Positions 1 to 7,183 of a DNA stretch of 22,294 nt are shown in pieces. Origin of the DNA: a virus; the IMG/VR virus record IMGVR_UViG_3300009008_003378, positions 1 through 22,294 of that record. One strand, given 5' to 3'. The notes beneath the pieces are model-generated. The model did no database searches. It was not told where the DNA came from and worked only from the letters and a program-made list of their open reading frames with translations. Within the stretch, counting starts at the first letter, position 1; each line of letters opens with the position of its first letter. The position numbers and the translations under genes were made by a program.

Positions 1-27
1 GACAAATCAAGCCGGTTGAAATAATAC
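1..27 (+). promoter_or_regulatory. Candidate sigma-70 promoter of the tRNA gene (partly outside the window)
   Basis: TAATAC at 22-27 is a good -10 element. GACA at 1-4 would be the last four bases of a TTGACA -35 box whose first two bases lie outside the window. The spacer is 17 bp and the -10 box ends 13 bases before the tRNA. The missing TT cannot be seen, so the -35 box is an inference. Confidence 0.5.
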
Positions 28-40
28 AACCCACCTGTGT

Positions 41-117
41 CGGGAAGTGGCTCAGCCTGGTAGAGCACAGCGTTCGGGACGCTGGGGTCGCTGGTTCAAA
101 TCCAGTCTTCCCGACCA
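41..117 (+). tRNA. tRNA-Pro (anticodon CGG), CCA encoded
   Basis: All four arms fold. The acceptor arm is CGGGAAG (41-47) with CTTCCCG, the D arm is GCTC/GAGC, the anticodon stem is CAGCG/CGCTG with loop TTCGGGA, and the T arm is GCTGG/CCAGT with loop TTCAAAT. The anticodon CGG is at 75-77 and reads the proline codon CCG. The discriminator base is A and the CCA tail (115-117) is encoded. A promoter-like sequence lies before it and a terminator after it, so it looks like a single-gene transcription unit. That favours a host gene, possibly a phage integration site, over a phage-borne tRNA. Confidence 0.95.
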
Positions 118-127
118 AAGAAATCAA

Positions 128-157
128 GGGGTTACGGAAACACCGTAACCCCTTTTT
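128..157 (+). terminator. Rho-independent terminator of the tRNA gene
   Basis: A 10-bp perfect stem, GGGGTTACGG (128-137) with CCGTAACCCC (143-152), has a 5-base loop and is followed by TTTTT (153-157). It starts 11 bases after the tRNA CCA end. Confidence 0.9.
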
Positions 158-161
158 GCTG

Positions 162-192
162 GATTTTGGGGACATAATTAGTCCCCAAAATC
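162..192. repeat. Perfect 12-bp inverted repeat with 7-bp spacer
   Basis: GATTTTGGGGAC (162-173) and GTCCCCAAAATC (181-192) are exact reverse complements around ATAATTA. The repeat overlaps the last codons and stop of the 178-396 gene. No T-run follows on either strand, so it is not a standard terminator. The 10-mer TTGGGGACAT in it (166-175) recurs at 429-438, upstream of the same gene. It may be an operator, a remnant of a REP-like palindrome, or part of an attachment site. Confidence 0.75.
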
Positions 193-396
193 ATGGGTCG
201 AGCGCAGCGCATTTTCGATGATCCGCCCGGCAGATTCCGGCTGATCCCGCAGCCACTCTACGATATAGCGGGGCAGCCGCACCTGGTACTGGATCCGCCG
301 GCAGCGCTCGTCCATCTTCTTTTTCGATTTGGATCCCTTTTTACGCCCGGATCCGGGCCGTTTTCCGCCCCAGCCACTCGATTCCATCTTCGACAT
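178..396 (-). CDS. Small basic DNA-binding-like protein (RHH-like)
   Basis: The product is a 72-residue, strongly basic protein that I cannot assign to a named family. Residues 10-24 carry a GGKRPGSGRKKG stretch, similar to the AT-hook-like N-termini of many phage DNA-binding proteins and small terminase subunits. A Lys/Arg-rich linker follows. The C-terminal half (VRLPRYIVEWLRDQ, then a second predicted helix) reads like a ribbon-helix-helix domain, which binds operators as a dimer. The AAAAGGG upstream of the ATG at 396 is a modest ribosome binding site. The gene lies beyond the late-operon terminator, so it is probably expressed separately. Copies of TTGGGGACAT lie on both sides of it. It could be a phage regulator, an orphan antitoxin-like protein or a host gene. 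Confidence 0.6.
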   Translation of the reverse strand: MSKMESSGWGGKRPGSGRKKGSKSKKKMDERCRRIQYQVRLPRYIVEWLRDQPESAGRIIENALRSTHDFGD

Positions 397-502
397 CTTA
401 CGCCCTTTTCAGCTCGGTTTTGAGGTTCTTGGGGACATGTTTTAGGGACCCATAAAAGCGTTTTGCCCGATCCCTCATCATCACATTTTTTTCAAGAGGG
501 CT

Positions 503-536
503 AAAAAAAAACGGGTGCCGGACAACCCGGCACCCG
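503..536 (-). terminator. Strong rho-independent terminator of the late operon
   Basis: Read on the - strand, a 10-bp perfect GC-rich stem, CGGGTGCCGG (536-527) with CCGGCACCCG (521-512), has a 5-base loop and is followed by nine T (511-503). It lies 30 bases after the stop of the last lysis gene and closes the phage late transcription unit. Confidence 0.93.
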
Positions 537-542
537 CCACTC

Positions 543-583
543 AAGGAGGTAAACGCATGACCCCCGTCATGCCTGGCTTATAG
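543..583 (+). other. Consensus Shine-Dalgarno and 8-codon mini-ORF on the opposite strand
   Basis: On the + strand, AAGGAGGT (543-550) is followed after 6 bases by ATG (557-559) and a frame of eight codons (MTPVMPGL) ending in TAG at 581-583. The start lies in a small inverted repeat, CATGAC (556-561) with GTCATG (566-571). It overlaps the end of the convergent peptidase gene. It could be a decayed leader of a lost + strand gene, a leader peptide, or chance; no downstream + strand gene is visible. Confidence 0.3.
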
Positions 584-1136
584 CGAATCGATCGTCCAGC
601 ACCACCTCCGCCGGCGCATCGTCGCCCCACATCCCCTCGTACACCACTTCAAAACCTCGATACAGTTTGATCATGTCCGCCACGTGGTCCGGATTCTTCC
701 CCGCCCAGGTCCGCACCAGGGTGATCTCCCACAGAAACTTGCACACCAGCTCGCTACACACCGGAAAACGCCCCGTGGCCACGTATTTGGCCACCGGCGG
801 GATGATATGCAGCAGCAGCCGGTGGAAGGGATAGATCTGCCCCTGGTGGCCCCTTATCCTCTCCCAGCCATGTTCGAACATCGCGCTGTTGATGCACATG
901 TGGCGCCCGATCAGCACCTGGGCGCCCTCGTACTTGTCGATGTGGTTGTGCCGGATCGTCCACAGCGATTCGAAGGTGGTCCCGTCCGGATCCGTGATGA
1001 TGCCGGCGTGGGAGTACTCGCTGTGGTTGTCCGCCGCCCAGAAGGTCTGCACGGCGTTGATCATCCGTCCCAGCCACATGGGGTTCCGCGTGCAGAAAAT
1101 ATCCCCCCTCTTCAGCTCGATATCATCAGACCACAT
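567..1136 (-). CDS. YiiX/YebB-type NlpC/P60-superfamily cysteine peptidase (probable lysis enzyme)
   Basis: The 189-residue protein has the layout of the permuted papain-fold YiiX/YebB (C92-like) family. It opens with RGDIF (residues 10-14), then YSHAGII with the probable catalytic His43, a FESL strand with Glu57, and a C-terminal VCSELVC segment with the probable nucleophile Cys127. Known relatives hydrolyse amide bonds in peptidoglycan stems or other peptide-like substrates. It is the last gene of the operon, starts inside the M23 peptidase gene (11-bp overlap) and sits just before the terminator, so a role in lysis or wall degradation is inferred. GAGGGGGAA five bases before the ATG supports the start. 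No signal peptide is seen, so it would need a holin for release. A role in virion entry is possible. Confidence 0.75.
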   Translation of the reverse strand: MWSDDIELKRGDIFCTRNPMWLGRMINAVQTFWAADNHSEYSHAGIITDPDGTTFESLWTIRHNHIDKYEGAQVLIGRHMCINSAMFEHGWERIRGHQGQIYPFHRLLLHIIPPVAKYVATGRFPVCSELVCKFLWEITLVRTWAGKNPDHVADMIKLYRGFEVVYEGMWGDDAPAEVVLDDRFAISQA

Positions 1137-1557
1137 AATTCCCCCTCGCGGTCAGCAATGTGGGATCGCACCGAACTATCCGGTGATGGATATGCGGCTG
1201 CATCTTCGTGCCCGGGTATTTCTTGGTCACGTCCTGGGCCACACCGATATCCTCCCCCTGGCTGACCAGAGATCCGATCAGGGTCGGAGTCGGCCGGAAG
1301 TACCACAGCTTGGACCAGACCCGTTTGCCAACCAGCAGCACGCCCTGGTAGACCAGGTCGTCGGCATAGGGGTAGCTCATCCGGGCCAGCACCCCCGCAT
1401 GGGGCGCCCGGATCCGCTGGGGCTCCGGCGCCACCACACAGCGCCAGTCGAATCCGTTGTGGGTCCTGGGTCCTCGCCGGGCCCCGAACTCCCCGCTGCC
1501 GGCGGGATCGGATCGCAGCCCCAGGCCGGTGGGGCTGATAATGATGCCGTTTTTCAT
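1126..1557 (-). CDS. M23-family (LytM-like) zinc metallopeptidase, probable endolysin
   Basis: The 143-residue protein carries the M23 signatures in order. H-x-G-x-D is at residues 33-37 (HNGFD), with His33 and Asp37 as the expected first two zinc ligands. A strand-turn typical of M23 follows (IRAPHAGVLARM, about 49-60). The HxH motif is at 122-124 (PHIH), with His122 catalytic and His124 the third zinc ligand. M23 enzymes cut peptidoglycan cross-bridges. The domain is close to minimal and fills the whole protein, with no signal peptide or separate cell wall binding domain. AAAGGAGG five bases before the ATG is a strong ribosome binding site. It lies 13 bp after the holin-like gene and overlaps the next peptidase by 11 bp, forming a lysis cassette. 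Confidence 0.85.
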   Translation of the reverse strand: MKNGIIISPTGLGLRSDPAGSGEFGARRGPRTHNGFDWRCVVAPEPQRIRAPHAGVLARMSYPYADDLVYQGVLLVGKRVWSKLWYFRPTPTLIGSLVSQGEDIGVAQDVTKKYPGTKMQPHIHHRIVRCDPTLLTARGNYVV

Positions 1558-1570
1558 ATCGCCTCCTTTG

Positions 1571-1891
1571 CTACTGGTTACGCTCCATGTACCCCTCTAC
1601 ACGCCCCATGAACCGGGTGATCTCTTTCAGGCTGCCGTCCATCGATTTCGACAGGTCCCCCAGATCTTCCTTCAGGTCGTCGATCTTCTTGCTGCCCCCA
1701 CTCTGGCAGCCCGCCTGGTCGGTCTTGCAGTCCTCCGCCGTCTTGTAGACCAGGGTGCCGTCATCCTTGTACAGCCCCTTGTGGAGGCTCTTGATCTGCC
1801 GGCTATGGGAATTCACGATGGTGAAGATCCCGCCGCCGGCGAAAATGATCGCGGCGATCGTCATCCAGTCCTTCAGCTCCAATGCCCCCAT
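1571..1891 (-). CDS. Small single-TM protein with coiled coil, holin candidate
   Basis: The 106-residue protein has one hydrophobic N-terminal segment (about residues 9-26, rich in Ile, Ala, Gly and Phe). A Lys/His-rich stretch with two cysteines follows, then a heptad-like helix (about 70-95, KKIDDLKEDLGDLSKSMDGS). Size, single TM and position directly before two wall peptidases suggest a holin or similar lysis effector. Many membrane-anchored phage proteins look alike, so this rests on context and not on homology. GGAGG about ten bases before the ATG supports the start. It could also be a spanin-like or membrane-anchoring protein. Confidence 0.55.
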   Translation of the reverse strand: MGALELKDWMTIAAIIFAGGGIFTIVNSHSRQIKSLHKGLYKDDGTLVYKTAEDCKTDQAGCQSGGSKKIDDLKEDLGDLSKSMDGSLKEITRFMGRVEGYMERNQ

Positions 1892-1918
1892 TGGTTTTTT
1901 ACCTCCAAATTATGGTGT

Positions 1919-4900
1919 CTATTCCCGGCCTGCCACCTGCTTGCCCTGGGATACCTTCAAACGACTCCCGGCCGTTTTTACTTCCTCGGCAAGGCCGTTC
2001 AGCTGATCGATTTTGTCGTCGATTTGTTCCTGATATCCGGATGTATCTCCACCGGATTCCTTAACCGCCTGGAGCTTCCTGTACAGGCTGGAGATCTCCC
2101 TTTTGATCTCCATAGCCAGCTCCCCGCGCTCCGGATCCGCCCGCCGGATCTCCCGGGCGGCCTGCTCGGCATAGTCCACGGGATACAGCTTTATGCCGGC
2201 GAGGACATCGGCGGCCACCACGGCACCCGGCCGGGTCCGACCTCTGTAATCCGGAGTTTTCCTTAAAGCCGCCACGGCCTTTGTGGCATCGATCAGCGGT
2301 GTGGGCGCCATGGCGTTAAAGGCATGTTTCCCACGGATTTTCCCCTCAGTTTTCATACGCTCGACCAGGCTTTTACCGGCTACATCCGATTCCTTGACGA
2401 TATTTTCCTTCCAGAAGGTGTCGTAATTCACCACCTGCTGCCACGGCTCCTTGACAAAGGGCTGCGTGAACGGCATAAGCGATCCGGGAACAGGGCCGAA
2501 TCCACCACCCTCCCCGATATCTCCCCAGGGGAGAATATAGGTCAGGTTCAGGTAGTACTCCCTGCCGGACTCATCCAGGATAGGAAATCGTGCAAAGTTG
2601 GGCATCCCCAACATGGATCCCCGCATCCACTCCGGGAGCAGCTCCCTTTTTGCCTTGGCCTGTACCCGGGTGTCCCCAAACTTATCCATGGCGGCCCGCT
2701 CCAGCCCATGAATCATCATGGCGGGCAAAATGAAGCGATGGGGTGTTTTCACGGCGGCTTCGGCGATCCTGGGCAGTGCCTTGAAGGTGAACGTGGCAAA
2801 CGGGGCTCCATACCATTTGGAACGGTAGGCGTCCTGGAACTTGGTCACTTTTGCGTAATTGAACAGCCACTTTTCCGAATCGGCGGCGGCCTCAATGGCG
2901 CTCATCTTCTTTCGGTCCATGTTGTGGATGAACTTGGACAGCTTGAACCACTGCTCCTCCGCCTCGTAAAGCTTTGCCGCTTTGTTCAGGGCGGATTTGC
3001 TCTTTTCCCAACCGGAACCGATCCGGCCCAGCTGCTCCGGCATACTGCCCGCCTTTACCCCCTCCATCTGGCCTTCCACACGCTCAAAGAGCGTTCTCAG
3101 TTCCGCATTTGTGAACGTATCGGATAGCAGCCCCTCCCGCTTTGCCTTCCGCCAGTACTCCCCCTGGTTTCTCATTTCCCGGGCGGCCCGGGCCAGGTAC
3201 CACGGTTGCTCGTACATGGGCAGTCCGCCCAGGTGAGCCAAAACGCTGTTGCTCATCAGGTTCCGCGCATGGGTTTTTGGTGAAAGAATCACTTTTCCGA
3301 ATTTCCAGGCCCCCAGCGCTTTTCGCCACACTTTTTCCGGTTGGGACATTACCCGGATTGCCTCGTTGAGATCTCCGAAAATCTCGGGATGCACGTATGC
3401 CTCAGAAAGATTTCCCAGTTTTCGATTGGCCGGCAGCTGAACGAAACCTTCCGGGATCCGATCGGCATTTTTTTTCACCGCCCATTCCGGAGTTTCTGCG
3501 ATACCCTTGAAAAATTTCGCCATCTCGATGTCATGGGTGAGCTGTACGACTCCCTTGGCGATGGGGTATCCGGGCGTGAGGATCTCCCCCATCTGCTCCC
3601 GGACCTCCAGGGGAATATCCTTTCGCTTCTTGAAGCGGGACAGATCCATGCGGTTCGGTTTGGCCACATTGAACCGATCCAGCAGGGTCTGGTACTCTTT
3701 GGAAGAGTAAAGCCTCGGCATATACCGTCCGGCGTTTTCAAAAAATGTCTTTTCCGCCAACAACCCGGCATCCACCGCCTGCTTGCCGAGCTGAAGCATG
3801 GCCGTTTTTGCCTCGTCGGCGAGGGCTTTGGCTGGTTTGGCCAGGAGTGTGTTCTCCCCGCGGATGTACTGCCCCATGCGGATCTGCTCGTTTTCGCTAA
3901 CCGACTGCAGGCGCTTTCCAAGGTCAATCCCGTATTCGGCGCCAATGGTCTGGTTTCGCTTCATTTTACCCATGGATTCGATGTACGCCTTGCTCATGGG
4001 CAGATCGCCCCGGTAATCATAAACCATGGCCCTGTTGACGGCTTTGCCGCCCGGGATCTTTTCCAGTGCCTTCGGCAATTTTTCTACGACCCAATCGTCC
4101 CAGACCTTATCCCCCACCTTGCGATACAGTTTTGCCATCTCAGGAACGGGCAGGCCCGAATAGAGGGTGGTACCGCCTTCAGGATCGCCGGGCTTGACTT
4201 TTTTATCCGGTACCGCTACAGTTTTTTCGGCGGCAGGGTGAACCGCGTCGGAAGGCGTGGTCGGGCTCCCGGATGATATTTCCCCTTGGGGACTTCTCGC
4301 CGGGGCTGGAGGTTCCGATCTCCCACCTTGCGGCCTTATTTTTTGAAGCTTCGCTTCCAGCTGACCACGGCTCATCGTGTACGCCGATCGAACCCGATAT
4401 TTCCCCCCTTTCAACACGAACTCCACCACAGCAGCACGGTCCGAACCGTTGCTTCTTACCAGAAGGGTATAGTCCTCCTTGGTGGCCGGGAGTTTGTAAT
4501 CCGGCTTCTCAAGGACATGTTCAACGTGGGACCGAACCTCTTCTGGAGACCGGAACTGCTCCTTGTGTTTTGACTGCAGGGCCGAATAATCGGCAAACAC
4601 ATTGCCCGGCTCGACACCCAGCCATTTAAAGGTATCACCCTCCACCGGAACACGGGTGTCCCTCAAGGGTGGCCCCCCTTTTTTTACGCCATCTACGTCG
4701 AGGGTGTCCCATGGATCCAGTCTGTACGTCTTTCCGTCCTCGAGTACGACCTGGCCGTTCTTGTCATACCCTTTGGACGTGAACACCTCGTCTTTGATAA
4801 TGGCTCGATCCCCAGGGACTTCCAGGTCAGAGGCGTTGATTTCGTCAAAAATAGGCTCGTATCCCTTTTTTGCCAAATCGGCCGCTTCCTGGCCAACCAC

Positions 4901-6094
4901 CAGATCCGGATGATTGGAATTCATCTCTTCCGCCGATTCGCGGAGCTGTTCGAACCGCTCCCTCTGCCTGGCTGTCAGCGGCTCTCCCGCTTCCGATTTC
5001 CTGACCAGGGTGTCGAATTCCTTCCGGGACCATTTTCCTTTTCGAAACCAGGCGGGATATGTACTGCCGATAATGTGGCTGTTTTCGCCGATCGATTTTT
5101 GTACACCGCCCTGTCCCACTTCCTCCTTCATTATTTCGAAGGCTTCGGCCAATTCGGTTGGCATCCGTACGGGTTCCCGGTTGGAGACCTCCCGCAGCCC
5201 TTCGGCAAGCTCCGCCAGGGCGTCGGCCTTCAGCGCTTCGCTGGTTTTGGCATCGAGGGCGATTTCCTCTTTCGGCTTTGCCCGCCGAGTCTCCTCCTGG
5301 GCTCTGCTGATTCCCCAGGGCTTTTTTTCAGGCATAGGCGGGAGTTCAACCTTCGGTGGCGGTGGCGGTACCGGAGTTTCTCCCGAAAGGAATTCCGCTG
5401 CAAACTGCTCCTGCAGAACCTCCGCCTCGGCATTCTTCTTTGGAGTCGTCTCTTTTGCCCGGGAGGACTTTTTACCGGGAAGTTTCCCGCCAGCCTTTTT
5501 TACAAGGGGAAGGAAAACCGGCAGCGCTTCGATGGCGGTCTGCACAACCGTCCCCGCCAGGGCGCTACCCGTCTCATCATGAACCGCCTCCCCAGCCGCC
5601 ACGCCGAGTTCGTGAAGTTTTTCAAACGGGTACATGGCCGCCGACGTCAGCTGTTTTCCGCCCTCGGTTTGCGGCTGATAGATCAGCGTCTCCGCCGCTT
5701 TATCGATAACTTTTTCCCCCTTTTCGAAGTCCAGCCCGGTGGCGCCGAACATTCCCATGGTAAAGGGTGCGGTTTCAATCACCTCCTCGGCCAGATCGGC
5801 ATCCTGTTTCAAGCTTCCGGCCATGCCGGTGGCGCCGGCAACGGGAAGCCCATAGGCCATGGTGGTCAGGTGGGCCGCGGTCTCGGCGGCGGGGGTGACA
5901 TGAGCTATATTTTTTAACGTTTCTCCGGCTGCGGCCATTGCACTAATAGGTTTTTTCTTCGGAGGAGAAGGTCCAGCAATCTGGTCAAAGATATCATTAT
6001 GCATTTGAACAGGTTCGACGTGTTCTATCTGGTCAAAAATGTCCTGATGCGGTTGTGTTATTTTGTTTTGCTCTATCTGGTCAAATATATCCAT
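1919..6094 (-). CDS. Large polyvalent virion/ejection protein with nuclease-like and LPD38-like segments
   Basis: The 1391-residue protein starts directly after the TAG of the preceding gene (TAGATG). Residues 2-40 hold three copies of a DIFDQI motif with a 16-residue period. Residues 50-200 are Ala/Gly-rich with hydrophobic stretches, as in membrane-crossing ejection proteins. A Pro/Lys-rich linker follows (205-275). Residues 340-395 contain a GSTYPAWFR and LTARQ segment that I associate with phage polyvalent proteins. Residues 504-587 have a helix then strand layout ending in YRVRSAYTMS, resembling phage BECR-type (Barnase-EndoU-ColicinE5-RelE) nuclease domains. The second half (about 650-1320) is a helical region with WLFNYAKVTKFQD and PFATFTF segments, similar to LPD38. 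Phages package such proteins and eject them with the genome. Domain names are from memory and need a profile search. No transglycosylase motif was seen. Confidence 0.7.
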   Translation of the reverse strand: MDIFDQIEQNKITQPHQDIFDQIEHVEPVQMHNDIFDQIAGPSPPKKKPISAMAAAGETLKNIAHVTPAAETAAHLTTMAYGLPVAGATGMAGSLKQDADLAEEVIETAPFTMGMFGATGLDFEKGEKVIDKAAETLIYQPQTEGGKQLTSAAMYPFEKLHELGVAAGEAVHDETGSALAGTVVQTAIEALPVFLPLVKKAGGKLPGKKSSRAKETTPKKNAEAEVLQEQFAAEFLSGETPVPPPPPKVELPPMPEKKPWGISRAQEETRRAKPKEEIALDAKTSEALKADALAELAEGLREVSNREPVRMPTELAEAFEIMKEEVGQGGVQKSIGENSHIIGSTYPAWFRKGKWSRKEFDTLVRKSEAGEPLTARQRERFEQLRESAEEMNSNHPDLVVGQEAADLAKKGYEPIFDEINASDLEVPGDRAIIKDEVFTSKGYDKNGQVVLEDGKTYRLDPWDTLDVDGVKKGGPPLRDTRVPVEGDTFKWLGVEPGNVFADYSALQSKHKEQFRSPEEVRSHVEHVLEKPDYKLPATKEDYTLLVRSNGSDRAAVVEFVLKGGKYRVRSAYTMSRGQLEAKLQKIRPQGGRSEPPAPARSPQGEISSGSPTTPSDAVHPAAEKTVAVPDKKVKPGDPEGGTTLYSGLPVPEMAKLYRKVGDKVWDDWVVEKLPKALEKIPGGKAVNRAMVYDYRGDLPMSKAYIESMGKMKRNQTIGAEYGIDLGKRLQSVSENEQIRMGQYIRGENTLLAKPAKALADEAKTAMLQLGKQAVDAGLLAEKTFFENAGRYMPRLYSSKEYQTLLDRFNVAKPNRMDLSRFKKRKDIPLEVREQMGEILTPGYPIAKGVVQLTHDIEMAKFFKGIAETPEWAVKKNADRIPEGFVQLPANRKLGNLSEAYVHPEIFGDLNEAIRVMSQPEKVWRKALGAWKFGKVILSPKTHARNLMSNSVLAHLGGLPMYEQPWYLARAAREMRNQGEYWRKAKREGLLSDTFTNAELRTLFERVEGQMEGVKAGSMPEQLGRIGSGWEKSKSALNKAAKLYEAEEQWFKLSKFIHNMDRKKMSAIEAAADSEKWLFNYAKVTKFQDAYRSKWYGAPFATFTFKALPRIAEAAVKTPHRFILPAMMIHGLERAAMDKFGDTRVQAKAKRELLPEWMRGSMLGMPNFARFPILDESGREYYLNLTYILPWGDIGEGGGFGPVPGSLMPFTQPFVKEPWQQVVNYDTFWKENIVKESDVAGKSLVERMKTEGKIRGKHAFNAMAPTPLIDATKAVAALRKTPDYRGRTRPGAVVAADVLAGIKLYPVDYAEQAAREIRRADPERGELAMEIKREISSLYRKLQAVKESGGDTSGYQEQIDDKIDQLNGLAEEVKTAGSRLKVSQGKQVAGRE
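5975..6091 (-). repeat. Three in-frame copies of a DIFDQI-encoding repeat, 48-bp period
   Basis: DIFDQIE (residues 2-8), DIFDQIE (18-24) and DIFDQIA (34-40) are spaced exactly 16 codons apart at the N-terminus of the 1391-residue protein. The linkers between them differ, so the motif and not the linker is conserved. The codons also differ in part, so this is not a very recent DNA duplication. Confidence 0.85.
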
Positions 6095-7174
6095 CTAAAG
6101 GACCCACCCGTGTTGCCGAGCTATTTCCCGTGCCTTTTCCTTATCCCCTCCCGCTGCATCCAGATATTTCTTAGCTTGTACTGGGTCAGTAAGTTTTAAT
6201 GTAGCACCGAATAAATTATTCAAGGCTGCTTCAGCTGTTTGTTGATCAATTACCTCTGCAACAACTGCCCCTCTGATCGCCGCCTCAGTCAGGCCCAACT
6301 CAGCAACGTCTCCGCCGGCTTGTTTGAACTGGCGACCAATTACCAGCGCACGGGAAAAACTTTCCTTCGCAATGCGAATGCCCTTCTCGCCCATCGCCTC
6401 GGAAAGAATGTTCTCCCCCCGGGCAGCGCTGTTATATTGTGAAATCTGTTTAAAAAAATCCGTTTTGAGTTCATCGGCTCTTTTCCCGGCATCCCCATCG
6501 CCCGATTCCAGATCCTCGGCTTTACCCCATGCCCAGCCCTCGGCTTCCGCTTTGTCGGCGTCCGCTTTGGTTCGGATCGTACGGGCCAGGCGCCGTCCGT
6601 CCTCGTCCTTGAAATACTCCCTGGGTCCAAACGTTTCCGCATGGCCCGGCGTGAGATCCCCCCTCTTGAATCCCCGGGTCTCAAACAGGTTTTCCTCCGC
6701 CTTCGATCGGCTTTTGTAATTCACCCGGCTGCCGTCTTCGAGGACTTCGTAAAAGTTGGCCGGTGTGTACTTCCCTGGCTCCACCTGCGTCGGTTTTTCA
6801 TGCGTGTATCCACGCCCCCTGGCGGCGTCTTCTTCCGCCTGGGAGTACACCTTCGCGGTTTTGGTGATCCGGCCGTCCTCCACGCTGTAAAGCTCCCGGG
6901 GCGAATAGGCGGTTTTTTCCGGGGTATTAAGTTTTTCCAGTTTCTTGAACTGGACCACCATCCCCACCAGGTTCTGCATCTGCACATCGTCCATTCCGTT
7001 CTCCTGGGCGAACCGCATCAACCCCTGTGGGGAGAAATCTCCGGACTCCATAAACACTCTGCCGAGCTTTTTCATCCGCTGGGCATTGATGTGCTGGAAT
7101 ATATTCCGCTTTGCCGCGGCCTCGTTGTCCCGGGCCATTTGGTTGCGCTGCATCAGCGCCTGTAAAACCGACAT
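6095..7174 (-). CDS. Probable internal virion or ejection protein
   Basis: The 359-residue, charged, largely helical protein cannot be assigned to a named family. The N-terminal half has long amphipathic helices (for example residues 1-40, and 60-80 with MQNLVGMVVQFKKLEKL). The middle repeats short blocks around Y-S-x-E-D-G-x and K-x-K-A-x-A (TKTAKVYSQAEEDAARGRGY, then NYKSRSKAEENLFETRGF, then RTIRTKADADKAEAEGWAW). This suggests a degenerate internal repeat of about 40-50 residues. The C-terminus is Ala-rich and helical. Its position between the tail genes and the polyvalent protein fits a DNA ejection protein, like the three-protein sets of T7 or P22. AAGGGGGG just before the ATG at 7174 is a usable ribosome binding site. 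Confidence 0.55.
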   Translation of the reverse strand: MSVLQALMQRNQMARDNEAAAKRNIFQHINAQRMKKLGRVFMESGDFSPQGLMRFAQENGMDDVQMQNLVGMVVQFKKLEKLNTPEKTAYSPRELYSVEDGRITKTAKVYSQAEEDAARGRGYTHEKPTQVEPGKYTPANFYEVLEDGSRVNYKSRSKAEENLFETRGFKRGDLTPGHAETFGPREYFKDEDGRRLARTIRTKADADKAEAEGWAWGKAEDLESGDGDAGKRADELKTDFFKQISQYNSAARGENILSEAMGEKGIRIAKESFSRALVIGRQFKQAGGDVAELGLTEAAIRGAVVAEVIDQQTAEAALNNLFGATLKLTDPVQAKKYLDAAGGDKEKAREIARQHGWVL

Positions 7175-7183
7175 ATCCCCCCC

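Noticed and set aside
4910-5917. A 335-residue + strand frame in the polyvalent protein gene
   Set aside because: It lies wholly inside a coding gene on the other strand and has no recognisable domain.
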